Origin: Strix aluco
Lineage: Eukaryota > Chordata > Aves > Strigiformes > Strigidae
NCBI RefSeq assembly: GCF_031877795.1
Contig: NC_133931.1
Coordinates: 71,709,429-71,773,428, forward strand
DNA length: 64,000 nt
Direction of reading: 5' to 3'
Numbering within the stretch: position 1 is the stretch's first letter; every line of letters starts with the position of its first letter. This document shows, piece after piece, positions 24,333-36,867 of the stretch. The notes under the pieces were generated by a model. That model was not told where the DNA came from. It ran no database searches and worked only from the letters and a program-made list of their open reading frames with translations. Position numbers and translations under genes: made by a program.

Positions 24333-27300
24333 TCTCTGTACACTGTGCAATAACTGATCTCATGAGGTTCACTTTATCATTTTATCCTGACTTTCTGTGG
24401 AGGCAAATACTAGATATCTGGTGTTTATACAAAATATTGAGAAATGGCCACTGTCTGTCTGGAAATGAACTTCCTCAAAGCAGGCGTCTCACATGAAACC
24501 TGTGTGATGTTCTGTGCAGCTAATTGCCTAGGTTCCTTCTAGGTTGACTACTGGGGAGCCACTAATTGCGTTAAGGTGGTGACTACATGACATAACAGGG
24601 ATCACTCCCGTTCTGGTATTTATGGCACAAATTTGGAGAGCAGTTTTTAGAAGTAAATGGATCTGGAATTAAACATGTAGAACCAGTTATTCTATGTACT
24701 GGGTTGGATGCATTGTTTAAATTATCATTGTGTCAATATTTTGACCAAGCTTTTTTTCCCCCTTAGTAGTTAGAATTTTGGATACTCTTAATTTGAAAGG
24801 TGGTGGGGCAGATGACTGAACCAGATTTACAATGGATGTGATCTTACAATTTTTTGAAGATCAAGTCCTTCTTGAAGTAACTGTAACTATGACATACTAA
24901 TTTTAAAATGTTTTTATTTAAACAATTTGATTTTGTGCTTCCTTTGCTTAGAGTTAAAATCTTTTCCCTTACATTTTCCAACCCTCTGACCCATACCTTG
25001 GCCTTCCTGTGCTCACTGGGAACCTTTAGTAACTATTTTAGAAGGTGGTGTTGATATGTTTAGGTGTGTTTCATTTTTACATCTCCTGGGTGATCCCTTT
25101 GGTGAAAAATGTTCATGCAGTTTTTCTAAAAATAAACAGGAATTACAAATGAATTTCATCTTAATGACAAATAAGTAGCTTTAAAATGCAAGTGATAAGA
25201 ACTAAACTTACTGTTGTTGCCTTAAATGTACTTGTTTTGAGGGAATATGGTAATATTATGCCCGCAAGCACAAATTCAACAAAAAATAGAAATATTCAGG
25301 ATATAATAAGAGCTCATTATAGAAACTCAGTAGTATTCTGTCATGTTTCTTCTAGTTATAGCTTTACACTATCAAGTCTAAGTATTTGAAAATTAACAAC
25401 GCAGAAATTAGCTCTGAAATATTAGCAAATTACTATTACTTTTCCACTTATGATAATACTGTTTGTTATTCATTTGATCATTCATTGTAATAAATAATGT
25501 TCATCTCACTTAAAATTCCTCTCCATCCTCACTTCATGTTACAGAATCAATTCCTGAATTTCTTAGCTTGCATAACTCTCTACTTGCCACCTGGCATCCT
25601 TTGCCCATGTAAGGAGTAGGCATGTTCAGCAATCTCTGTTTTGTACAGCATCAGTAGAAGTGGTCTCTAAAGAAGGACCAGGCTTCAGCGTGGGTAGGGA
25701 ACTCCAGCAGCTCCAGCATTTCAGTGTGGTTATGATAGGTATGGAGACTCCAGATACGAAATTGGTACTCATACTCAGGATCCAATCCAGTAGTCAGTTG
25801 TGGAAGCAGAGTATGTTATGTGTGGTTTTATCTAGATAGTATTTTCAAGTATCTTGTGTCAGAAACTGAGTAAGATACATTGTATGAATGTTGTGTCTGG
25901 TCTTGTTGTTTATTCAAATACGGCAAGACTATACAATTTGGGGGGAAGACCTTGATTTTTAAGTGCGGAATGTTTTCTCAGCTGCCTTCAGGCAAAACGC
26001 AATAGCTGGTGTTTTGGCAGAGCTGTGATTTTAAGCTCAGAGTTCAGACATTAGGGAAACTGTGGAATATTTGTTTTTCCATGCATAATCTTTTATTCAT
26101 TCTCAAAGCTAGTGTAGTGTTAATGAGGCCATTTGTATTTAGCACTTTGAATAATTTATGGTGAAATTATAATTCTCTTTCATTTCTAATGTCGTTAGTA
26201 TTGAAAGAAGCCCTTTAATTGAGAGGAATTATACCATGATTTAGTGAAGCACAGCAAAATATTCCTTAGGTGTATAGTTATAAAATTGGGATAAAGTTGT
26301 AATTGCTTTATTGCTGGGTCTGTAAAAAAAAAAAAAAAAATAAAAATGAAGAAGCAACTGCAAAACTCATTTTTGTAGGCAAAAGTATCCACTGGAAGGT
26401 TGTTACCAAACATGAAATTCTGTATATTTATATCAGTAGTGTCAGTCTATTACTGGGTTCATGATGCTCATATATTTGTATTCTCTTAGTACCAGCATAA
26501 ATAGGATTAACTTCACAGGTGCCCCAAATCCTACTTTTATTTAAAGGTAGAGCATCCTGATAAACAAAGTTGCAAAGAAGAGTAGTTGACTGAATGGACT
26601 TGCATTGAGCTGAACAGCATTAGAACTCAATCCCCTGTACTGGAATTCTCTAGTGAATGCAAATTTATTCTAGTTATAAGTGTGCCAAACTCTCTTTAAA
26701 GATATCCGCCAGTAACTATGGTTAATGTGGGCATTTTAGTTACCTTTGTTTTGTTCTGTCTTTGAGGGGAAGGGAAGGGGCACTTAAGGTGAAGTTATCT
26801 TTTCTTTCTTTAGCAAAAGAAGCCCTGACAAAAACCAACTTTGGTATGTTATCAAAAGTTGGTATTGTTTTTGTTGAGTGTTGATGCTGTTCTGTAGACG
26901 TTAATTTTGATTAAGTGAGACTGAAAGCAGATGTGATGACTTCTAGGTTATCACTTTGCCAAAAACCTCAAAATGCACTGTTAGATAAGTGGTAGAGAAG
27001 AGAAGGTAGAAAAGAGCTGTAAGGGATGAGAGTCTCTAGATTCACATCTGCTTTTCCTTATGTTCTGCTACCAGAAGCAACATGAAAACATTAATTATCC
27101 TCTTAAGGGGATACTTAGGTACATACATTCGTATACCCACCTCAGTACTGCATACACAGACATATTTGTGCGTATTTGTAAATAGAGGTGTATATAATAT
27201 GTGCTTGGAGGAAACACTTAATCACCTGTATGCCTTGAATACACTTCTGGAGCAGTTCTTCATTTGATGTAACCGACTCTAGTGAGCTGATTTATGTAAT

Positions 27301-29080
27301 TTTGAGATTCTGTTGCTGTTGCCTGTTATTATATCCCTCCTACTCCTTTTGTCGATAGATTATTAAAAATGTTGCACTTTTTGAATTGATACCTGGACTT
27401 CTAGAGAGTGCATGCATACCCCAGAGACTGAAGATGTCCTGTAGATGCCATATGAGGAGATAGCAATATGAGCACCTGTTAATACCTTATTCAAGAAATC
27501 AGAATTTCATTTGTTTCAAAGGTCATTTAAGCTTCTGTGAAGATCATAACCCAGCTCTTTAACTTGGCCTGGAAGCAAAAAGGTAATCAGTGCAGTATGT
27601 TTAGGAAGTGCTGATTATAGCGTATTTGTTAATGGTTTAACTCATACAAAGTTCAGCAGAGCCTCACAATCACTTCAAAGGCTCTGCATCAGACCTTGAT
27701 GCCTGTTCTCATGTTTGAATGGAGCTTGCTTCTTCTCCACAGAGGTGAGGTCTCTGTGACCTGAAGGCAAAGTTCTACTCTAGTTATTCATTGTGGTACA
27801 GCTGGAGACTCAATCAGACTTCGATTAGGTTCTTTTTGACTCACTGGACTTTGGAAAAGAGTTTTTTTGTCCTGTTACAGCCCTTCAGAGGTCGGAGAAC
27901 CTGACCTCTGAAATGATAATATGTGTAGCTAATGCAAGGTAATATCTCTGGAGAAGCCACAAACTCTTGCTTCTAAACAGTATCCAGCAGTGGATTTTTG
28001 TTCTCCAAAGTTAGATTCCAAGTAATGGCCAAACCTCCAAAAGCTCTGTCAACAGACGCAGTGATTTTTAGTTTTCTTTCAGTAAGCTGTCACATGCCGG
28101 ACATCAGTGAAGTTAAAAAATTAGAATATCTGGAAGCTGCATGCTGTTATTCCTATTAAAAGCAGGCCTGTGTTAGGTAGGATTTCTCTCACATACCACT
28201 GCGTTCAGGGCTAGTCATTAGGAAGGTGGTATTTTGTTACTTTTGTCAGAACTAGTTAAAAAATTTCTGCAGTTGTCATACTGTTTCAGAATTAAAAATT
28301 GTGGTTTACTGTAATGCTATTTTCTGATAATGTACCTTTTCATTCCTAGCACATTCCTGGAATGGTTGTTGAAGACTTTGAATCTGTGCTTGGGAAGACC
28401 CCTAATAAATGGAAAATAAGCTGTAGAAACTAGTTTAGGCCAAATAGAATAAGGTATTAACAGAACATTTATGCCAGTGTATAATTACATTCCTATTAAA
28501 TTGTTGACAGAAACCTGTTTGTGGCTGCTAGATATTTATTTTTTGAGTGGGAAAAATCATGTTTTCCAGTTAGGTGATGCTTTTTGTACTGAAGTATTGT
28601 GCTGTTTGTGGAGGTATCAGGAAACCACAATAAGTCCTGAAAAATTTTACAAAATAATCCTCATTTCAAAAAAATGCCCAAATAAGAAATAAATTATTTA
28701 ATGAGTTGTGTTATTGATGTCTGTATATCTAATGCTGTCTGTGAACTTCAGTAAAGGTAAAGCAATTGAACATAAACTTATCATTTAGATTGGTCTGTTT
28801 ATAATTGAATAACTTTCACTTGAGGTAGCAGCTTGGATCAAATTACTGTAAAGTAAAAGTTAAACTGGTTTGCTCAGTGGGGAATCAGTGCCAAAAGACT
28901 TTATGATGGAAAAATGTTTAGATTAACCAAATACACATGCGCTAGAAGAGCTTATACATAGTTTTTTCATGCATACTTCCTATCTCCCTAATAAAATCTC
29001 AGTATTTCTGTGTCTTATTAAAATGACCATTAAAATTACCAGGGATACCCTCCATCAGGAGGCTAGACGCAGGAGAAAAC

Positions 29081-29605
29081 ATGGCAATGAGTGATGAGGA
29101 GAAGGCTGAGGTGCTTAATGCCTTCTTTGCCTCAGTCTTTAATAACAGGATTAGTGGTACTGAGGGAATCCAGCCTCCTCAGCCAGAAGACAGAGACTGG
29201 GAGAACGACCCCCCCGCATTCCAGGAGGAGATAGTCAGTGACCTGCTGCATCACATAGACATACACAAGTCTATGGGACCGGATGGGATACACCTGAGGG
29301 TGCTGAAGGAGCTGGCTGGGGTGCTTGCCAAGACGCTTTCCATCCTTTACCAGCAGTCCTGGCTGACCGGGGATGTGCCAACAGATTGGAAACTGGCCAG
29401 TGTGATGCCCATCTATAAGAAGGGTCGGAAGGATGATCCAGGAAATTACAGGCCTGTCAGCTTGACTTCAGTGCCCAGGAAGCTGATGGAGCAGCTCATC
29501 CTGAGTACCATCATACAAGACATGCGGGACAACCAAATGATCAGGCCCAGTCAGCATGGGTTTATGAAAGGCAGGTCCTGCTTGACAAACCTGATCTCCT
29601 TCTAA
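29081..29605 (+). pseudogene. CR1 ORF2 remnant, N-terminal reverse transcriptase part
   Basis: A 174-residue open stretch. It carries the region before the RT domain (LNAFFASVFNN, residues 12-22), the GPDGI motif (66-70), the WKLASVMPIYKKG segment (103-115) with NYRPVSL (122-128), and [17 protein letters not shown] (158-174). These are typical RT fingers of CR1-type LINEs. It ends at a TAA (29603-29605) where CR1 normally has a tyrosine codon in the sequence after LISF. Beyond the stop, the next segment, which should hold catalytic motif A, is absent. Confidence 0.95.
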
Positions 29606-29617
29606 GACAGGGTGACA

Positions 29618-30207
29618 AAAACTGGCTGGATGGCCAAGCCCAAAGACTGGTGGCGAACGGAGTTAAATCCAGTTGGCGGCCGGTCACGAGTGGTGTCCCC
29701 CAGGGCTCGGTTTTGGGGCCACTCCTGTTTAACATCTTTATTGATGATCTAGACGAGGGGATCGAGTGCGCCCTCAGTAAGTTTGCAGATGACACCAAGT
29801 TGGGTGGGAGTGTTGATCTGCTCGAGGGTAGGGAGGCTCTGCAGAGAGATCTGGACAGGCTGGAGCGATGGGCTAAGGCCAACTGTAGGAGTTTCAATAA
29901 GGCCAAATGCCGGGTGCTGCACTTGGGCCACAACAACCCCCAGCAGCGCTACAGGCTTGGGGAGGAGTGGCTGGAGAGCTGCCAGTCAGAGAGGGACCTG
30001 GGGGTGTTGATTGACAGCCGGCTGAACAGGAGCCAGCAGTGTGCCCAGGTGGCCAAGAAGGCCAATGGCATCCTGGCTTGCATCAGAAATAGCGTGGCCA
30101 GCAGGGACAAGGAAGTGATCTTACCCCTGTACTCAGCACTGGTGAGGCCGCACCTCGATGACTGTGTTCAGTTTTGGGCCCCTCACTACAAAAAGGACAT
30201 TGAATGA
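29618..30207 (+). pseudogene. CR1 ORF2 remnant, RT motifs B and C and C-terminal part
   Basis: The frame resumes at [14 protein letters not shown] and continues with motif B ([20 protein letters not shown]) and the catalytic motif C (FADD at about 29782-29793). It then follows the CR1 C-terminal region ([18 protein letters not shown], then [18 protein letters not shown], then [16 protein letters not shown]). It is in a different frame from the upstream remnant because of the deletion. An in-frame TGA at 30205-30207 ends it. Confidence 0.95.
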
Positions 30208-30420
30208 CTCGAGCGTGTCCAGAGAAGGGCAACGAAGCTGGTGAAGGGTCTGGAGCACATGTCGTACGAGGAGCAGCTGAGGGAACTGGGGTTGTTTAGT
30301 CTGGAGAAGAGGAGGCTGAGGGGAGACCTCATCGCCCTCTACAGCTACCTGAAAGGAGGTTGCAGAGAGCTGGGGATGAGTCTCTTTAACCAAGTAACAA
30401 GGATAGGACAAGAGGTAATG
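30208..30420 (+). pseudogene. CR1 ORF2 C-terminal remnant after in-frame stop
   Basis: The same frame continues after the TGA. It encodes a segment with [19 protein letters not shown] and [14 protein letters not shown], the usual C-terminal end of CR1 ORF2. A single-base loss near 30400 (ACAAGGATAGG, where related copies read ACAAGTGATAGG) then shifts the frame out of register. Confidence 0.9.
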
Positions 30421-30667
30421 GCCTCAAGTTGCGCCAGTGAAGGTTTAGACTGGATATTAGGAAGCATTTCTTTACAGAATGGGTTGTTAGGTGTTGGAAT
30501 GGGCTGCCCAGGGAGGTGGTGGAGTCCCCATCCCTGGAGGTGTTTAAGAGTTGGGTTGACATAGCACTTAGGAATATGGTGTAGTTGGGAACTGTCAGTA
30601 TTAGGTTAATGGTTGGACTAGATGATCTTCAAAGTCTTTTCCAACGTAGATTATTCTGTGATTCTGT

Positions 30668-33600
30668 TAAATTCCTACCATATGTTATATTAAGTCTTAA
30701 GTAGTTACTCAGAAGCGATACTGAAACTCCTATACTTCACAATTCTTCTCACTATAGAAAGCACACTGAAGAATTGTTGCTGTCTCCTGTGTGTAGTTTC
30801 AGTTTACATTGGTGACTGCTTACTGGTGAAAAGGTGATACAGGAGATCTTGGTCAAGCATTATACATAGACTTTTCAAGCATTAAAGCTCTCCCTGGTTT
30901 AGTAATGCTGGTTTTGCTGACTACTGGAACAATTAGGAATGTAAAGCAAGTAAGGAATAAGTTAGGAGTGTAAGCCAAGACATATGGATGTATGGGTCTG
31001 AGGAGGTATTTTTCCAGTAAAGTTACGGAAAATTACTGTATTTTTCCGAAGTTCTGAGATCATCTTCTGAAATGTGTGTTCTGCTCCTCCACCCTGTGCT
31101 CTCCATCCTCCTGTCTCTCTCAGAGAAAGTGCTTCCAGCTGGAAGAGGTACCACTGGGACTGGAATGAGTTGTCAGATTTATCATGCATTAGAAATAAAG
31201 TGAGATGGCATTTTTAGCCAGAGCAGGTGGAGAGGTGCTACTGGCTTGTCAAAGGAGAAATACTTGTTGAAGACAAGTGGGTGAAGATAGGTATTAAATA
31301 AAATGATGTTCACATGGGAGACAGGAGAATACACTGACCATGAAAAAACAATGTCTAGAGGTTAAGATGTAATTTCTTACTAGGAGGATGCAATTCTGAA
31401 GCACCATTCTGATTTGAGCAAGGTAGACTAACAGTCTACCTATTTTTCAGATGGAAGTAGCTTGGCTGATGAGTGTAGTTACGTGTTGTAGCAAAAGACT
31501 TCCCACCGCAGGCCAGGACAGTCTTCTCAGACTTTTCGTCTTCTGGCCAACAGTCCTCACACTCTTCATTTCACAGTCTTTGAATTTACCTATAGTTGCT
31601 CTTGGTAACATGGTTATTTGGTTTTATGTGTTTGTCGCTGAAAGATAGTCCATATTTCTGCTGAAGGGAAACTTATGTTTCTTTTATTCTTATATCCCTG
31701 AAATTCATCTTCACTGTCTGATCCTGGCAATATTTGCTGGATGGTATAAATAAATCAAGGCCTTTAATTGTCAGTGGGGAACCTCGTGTGAAGAACTTCC
31801 ACTGGAGAATAACTTTACTACTGGTTTGCAGTAGCAGCCTCTTTGCCAGAAAAAGCCAGCAGAGGGAGGTACTGTTTCATTTGCCAAACAAGGCATGGCA
31901 TGTCGACTTGTCATCAGGAAGAAATGACTGCTGGGAAGTAATTCTGTAGGGCCTCCACAGTTGGGGTAATCGATTTTGCTGCCTGTCATTCGATGTTCAT
32001 TGCATGTACCAGTTCTTATGTGGGTGTTTAATTATTGCTATGGTTGCCTGTTCAACCCAAGGCTCTAGCTCCCAGAAGCTCATAAAGATTTGAGTATTTC
32101 TGTGTGGCAAAATGAGTTTTAAGGGAGAAGAGAGAAGAGGGTTACTTTTTGGTTTTCTGTTATTTTGAACTTAGTTTGTCTTCTCCTAGTGTTTTTGGAA
32201 ACCCATAAAATAATTTGAAAGGCCTTCTATATATCACTGCACAATTCATTTGATATATGTTGTAGGGAATACTTAGAGTCACTAATTTGTCCTAGATTTT
32301 ATATGAATCCAGTTAATTCAGGTCACAGAGAAAGAAACAGAACTGACTAGAAAAGTCAGTTTCAAACATTATCTTGGCATATTGTTGTAAGCTTGTGGCT
32401 CATTTATGAGAAGGATGGGAGGTAAAGTAGAACAGGAAAATGCTACTAGAATGTTTAGCTAATGTCCGCTATTAGTGACAATTATTATTAAGATTCCTTA
32501 AACGTTGCTTTTTACCATTGTCTTTTCATCTCCAGTGGAAATTCTGAATGCCTCTTTCCTACACAAAAGTGAATGTTTCTGTGAAAATTTCAGCAAAACA
32601 AGAGCATTTTCCAGTAATGCAAGAACGGAATATGTTCTCTTTCAACTCTTCTTTCATTTGATCAATTGCATCAGAGAGAAAGGAAAAAAAAAAAGACTGA
32701 AAGATGGTAGTGTCTTCACTAGGGAGGTGTGAAAGCTAGTTTCGGTTTGGGTTAGTTACAGTTGTTTGAAGACTTGCATAAATATGAATCACTTGTGATT
32801 TATATTTCATCCAAAGATGACAAGATGGTAGGCTACAGTGTGTTATTTGCATGTAGCTGAGGTACCTCTGATTCATGCTCACAAGTAAGGCTTCAGCTGA
32901 TCTCACACAACCCATTAAAGGTGTCTGTGGAAATAACATCACTGACTGCAGTCGATATTATCATGCCCCAGTGAGCAAGAAGTGAGCACTGAATAAAGCT
33001 GTGTCTTACAGGTAGGCCAAATGGACGAAGGTGGATGCTGATTGATCCCTTTACCATGGTCTCATTTAGGACAGGAGCTGGCAAATGATGGAATTTGATG
33101 GCATGTATTTTTTTTTTTTTCTGTAGCTGTGAAAGATACATTTCATAGGGTTGGATGTGACTTCTTAATAAATATGAAATCCTTGCTTTCTTTTGCGCTC
33201 ACATAGACCTTAATATCAGCAAGCTGTAAACTATAAGCCACAAGTAGGGGCTCATGTACATAGAATAGTGCCAGTGCTTACTGGAATAACCCTCATCACC
33301 TAAATAGCTTTTGTGGAGTCGTTATGGCCCCTGCTGAGGAGTACAGCAAACGAGTAGGGTGTATGGTATTGACTGTAAACTGTTCTAATGTTCTGTCTGC
33401 TTTGCTGTAGGTAATAAGCAATGAGAGCAAATAATGCAAGCCAATAGCATGTGGAGAAAAATAATGGGAACTTATTACGGATAAATGTAATTGCACATTT
33501 CGTGCTTTGCTTTTTGTAATCAGTCTGTCAAGTCAAACACTAAAATACATTAATTAAACACCATTTTCCCACAGAACTCAGTAACTTGTTAGCAGCCCTT

Positions 33601-36600
33601 AAAATATTGATACCATTATCCAGGTTGCTCGCAGTCCACTGTGGATCAGCATTTGGCAGTCGGGTTGAGCAGTGATTGCTTGAATTGATGAACTCGGTGG
33701 ACTGGCAGTGAGAAGCAGAACGTGCCCCATGGCTGTGCGCTGACTTCTGCCTTACTTCACTGGGACTGTAGCAATTAAGTCAAATCATGCTGAGGAACAG
33801 TGTCTCCGTTAACTGCATGGTAACTGTTCAGACTTTGGGCATCTATGGCCTTGTCCATCAAGGACTATGCTTTCGTGGTCTTTTGAAGAGCTTCTTGTCC
33901 CTAAGCAAGGGAAACAAAACATTACCTTATCTAGCAGACCAGGAGTGTTTAGGTGAGAGGCATGTCATTACTTAGAAAACATACACTGATTTTGATAGCT
34001 TTTGTCTAAATTGGTGCCAAACTGAAACCGAAGGTACAGTTAACAATATTTACTAAATGTTTAACCCAGCAAATATCCAGCGAAAGCAAATCTCAAGCCA
34101 TATTAGTAGGAGTATTTTTTTTTCTTTTGATGTACTTCATTAATGGTTTTGCAGAACCAGGATCTTTACCTGTCTGTACATGTGTGGGCATATCATGAGA
34201 ATTCAGGAACTTTTATAAAGGTTGTATGTATTACATAGTTAAAGCCACTTTTGACATTTAATTTAGGAGCATCCCAGAGGGGAGCTAAGTTCTTATGCAA
34301 TGGAAAGAGTGAGCTGCCTCTAAAGGGCATCTGACTAGATCATGAAAATAACCTAAGGTATCTGATGTGATACTACCTGCTAAAACCTCACTGTTCCAAA
34401 TGATACCACACTTGTCTACAACCTCAACCCTCTTCTCCCTATTTTGTCACTTGGTTGTTCTCTTGCTTTTGTTTTGGTGTATGAAAATCTGTCATATTTA
34501 TCTTTTGATAGATAATGCTTTATTTTGCCTTCAGCTTGTTTTCATATAATCTATTTCATACTGGTTTTGTTAATATTGCTGTACTTAAGATGTATGCTGT
34601 CTCCCCAGGGCACTGGCTGTAACTACTTTCCAAGTAATATTGTGTATATAATCCCACTGAATTGCAATTATATCCACCAATCAAAATTCATGACTCTGTA
34701 CAGTTGCTGCCTTGTAACTACACATTTTGTTCTTCATTATGAAACTTTCGGCAATGTAACTGGCAGCCTGTAATCAGCTGGAGTGCAGGAATTTTGAAGT
34801 GCCGGGACTGTGAGAAATAATCTGTGAAGCCACAGTGCAGGTTAGCTTGTTTTGGTGACTGTGGTAGATTCACAGGATAGCAAAAGGTTAATGAGGTGGA
34901 CATGGAGCAGCCACATGGAATGTGGGAAAACTGATTATTTTTGGAAGTGATACTCAGTCAAAGTTTGGAAATGTGTAGCACCAAGAACAATTTCAGAGAT
35001 TAAAAAAGCAGATTAATTAATACCAAAGTAGTAATAATTTAGCCAGATAGGAGCTGGGTGACGAGGCATGGGTTTACGGCGGGGTGTGAAGGAGGATAAA
35101 GCTTACTCTCCATGTGCCACCAGGCCATTGTAGGGAGAGCCTTTGTGCTCACCCTGCTCTAGACCATCCTCTGGGTGGTAGCTATATACATAATTTAACA
35201 ATTACTAAGAGATTTAATAAAGATGTAACCACCTTGTTCTACTCTCAGTAGAAGGTGGAAGCAGGTATTTTGCTTCCAAAAGATTAATCTGGGTAGTTTC
35301 TTTTTGCCTTTTGGAGGCGGTCAGACTACCTACAGCTGAGTCTTCTCACCTGGTCTTAAACTCTAATTTTAAAATGCTCAAATTAAATTATCTTTATGTT
35401 TTTTTAAGAGATAGAAATGTTCAGTTAAACTAAATGGTCCCCTGGCATTTCTGAGGCTTTATGTGCATGTGCCCTCATGATTTTACAAAGAGCCAAGACA
35501 GGCATGCAGAGATGGCAGATGCTTTATTAAGAGGTAAATTGTAGCACAGAACAGAGAGCTGGGCTGGGGCTTTCTTCAGCAGGACAGACTGGCTCATCTT
35601 GGTTCCCAAAGAGTTCCCCATGTAAAACTGATCTGCAAGAATGTTAGCATATGAATATTACATCTTATGAACTGATACTCTTGCTGAATAACTTTCCATA
35701 ACTAATGCTGACACATTGAATGATTTTCGATACTCCTAGTAAAAAAAACTACATCTGAAATGTGATTTTATCAAATAGTTGGTATATTATTAAATCAATG
35801 AAGTCAGTTACACATTCCAAACATAATAGTATGTAAATTAAACTAAAAGTTAATTTTACATTTTCCCTGAGCAATGAAACCACGTCCTGATGAATATTGC
35901 ATTTTGATTTTTTTCTGGTTGATCATACTACATTTTTTTTCTCCTGTTACTTCCCATAAACAGTATGATTTCATAGTGCTGACAACCTATATACTAAATA
36001 CCACAGTGAAACAGGAAGAACTGTATAATTCTGTAAATACTTACAAATCTCTTTGGTTAATGTGCGTTCAATAACATTAAAATAGCAAATGTTATTAAAC
36101 CAGGGAAAAAGCACAATGAAAGTTATTAATGTTTGTTTCTTTGCTGCTGTTATGCATGTGCTGCATTATTTTTTCTTTCCTTTAAAAATATTGTTTTATT
36201 GAAATAAGACAGGAAGGAAAAAACTACAACATAAAAGTGTAATAGCAATAAAGATATTTGTTTCAGTGCAGTCTCAAATTATGAGAGAGCCTATTTCTTT
36301 TTTTGGGCAGTGTTGAGAGTATTGAATGCTGTTCTCTGTTTTCAATTAAACAGCAGCATTAAAGATAAAATAAAAGTTTAAGAATAATAATTTTTCCTTC
36401 CTCAGCCACATGTCCTCCCACGTTTTCAAAGTAATATACCCAGAGGAGGAATTTTAAAAATGACCAGCTTTTTTTTACCTCTGTTTCGCAGAACTGCTAT
36501 ATTGTCCTTCATAATGAGCTACATAATGAATCACTTAGGCGGCCTTTACCTAGAGATCTTTTAGTCCACATTGCCTCACAGGAGCATCGGTCGGGATGGA

Positions 36601-36710
36601 AAGCGCCTGTCCCCTTGTTGGTGGGTGGTTTGTGTTTGAGAAGCCTCAGCTGGCTGCCTGGTTTTTGCTCGTGCTGTACGGTTGCGTTATCACTTCAGTG
36701 TTGTCAATCT
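30668..36710 (+). other. MOCOS: MOCOS intron 1, unique stretch between CR1 copies
   Basis: AT-rich intron, no exon recognised. A T-run lies near 33109-33120. Short open frames on both strands have no recognisable similarity. From about 36570 the composition becomes GC-richer, leading into the CR1 fragment and the GC pocket. Confidence 0.55.
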
Positions 36711-36867
36711 GGGAGGTGGTGGAGTCCCCATCCCTGGAGGTGTTTAAGAGTAGGGTCGACATAGCGCTGAGAGATATGGTGTAGATGGGAACTGGCAGTG
36801 CTAGGTTAACGGTTGGACTAGATGATCTTCAAGGTCCTTTCCAACCTAGTTGATTCTGTGATTCTGT
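36711..36867 (+). mobile_element. CR1 LINE fragment, 3' end, in intron 1
   Basis: Begins GGGAGGTGGTGGAGTCCCC, continues CATCCCTGGAGGTGTTTAAG, CGGTTGGACTAGATGATCTT and CAAGGTCCTTTCCAACC, and ends GATTCTGTGATTCTGT. It matches the 3' 157 bases of the CR1 copy at 30.5 kb closely (same subfamily). The five bases AATCT flank it on both sides (36706-36710 and 36868-36872), possibly a short target-site duplication, though five bases could be chance. Confidence 0.95.

Larger units (their letters stand above)
13814..29039 (+). other. MOCOS: MOCOS intron 1, long unique stretch
   Basis: About 15 kb of AT-rich intron with no recognised exon, gene or transposable element. Simple features seen are a T17 run near 21841-21857, an A22 run at 24311-24332, an A-run near 26323-26340, an A/T-rich patch at 24045-24105, a C9 run at 20445-20453, and a triple 12-mer GTAACTTATTAA at 19979-20019. 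A GC-richer patch at about 22250-22550 has a short minus-strand frame without recognisable similarity. Confidence 0.55.
29040..30667 (+). mobile_element. CR1 LINE copy, 5'-truncated and internally deleted
   Basis: A 1.6-kb CR1 non-LTR retrotransposon in MOCOS intron 1, same strand as the gene. It contains the middle and C-terminal part of ORF2 (reverse transcriptase) and a complete 3' UTR ending in TTCTGTGATTCTGT. It lacks ORF1, the endonuclease region and any promoter. The reading frame is broken by a TAA at 29603, an internal deletion near 29616 with frame change, a TGA at 30205 and a one-base loss near 30400. It is much more GC-rich than the surrounding intron. The 5' boundary is uncertain by tens of bases. 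It is not capable of autonomous movement. Confidence 0.97.

Noticed and set aside
24290..24335. A22 run considered as the tail of a processed pseudogene or SINE
   Set aside because: No coding-like or SINE-like sequence precedes it on either strand and no flanking duplication was seen.
28350..28433. Acceptor-like CATTCCTAG followed by 27 open codons with an internal AATAAA, a possible cryptic terminal exon in intron 1
   Set aside because: In the phase set by exon 1 it meets TGA within about ten codons. The open phase 0 reading has no recognisable similarity, and such combinations are expected by chance in 27 kb of intron.
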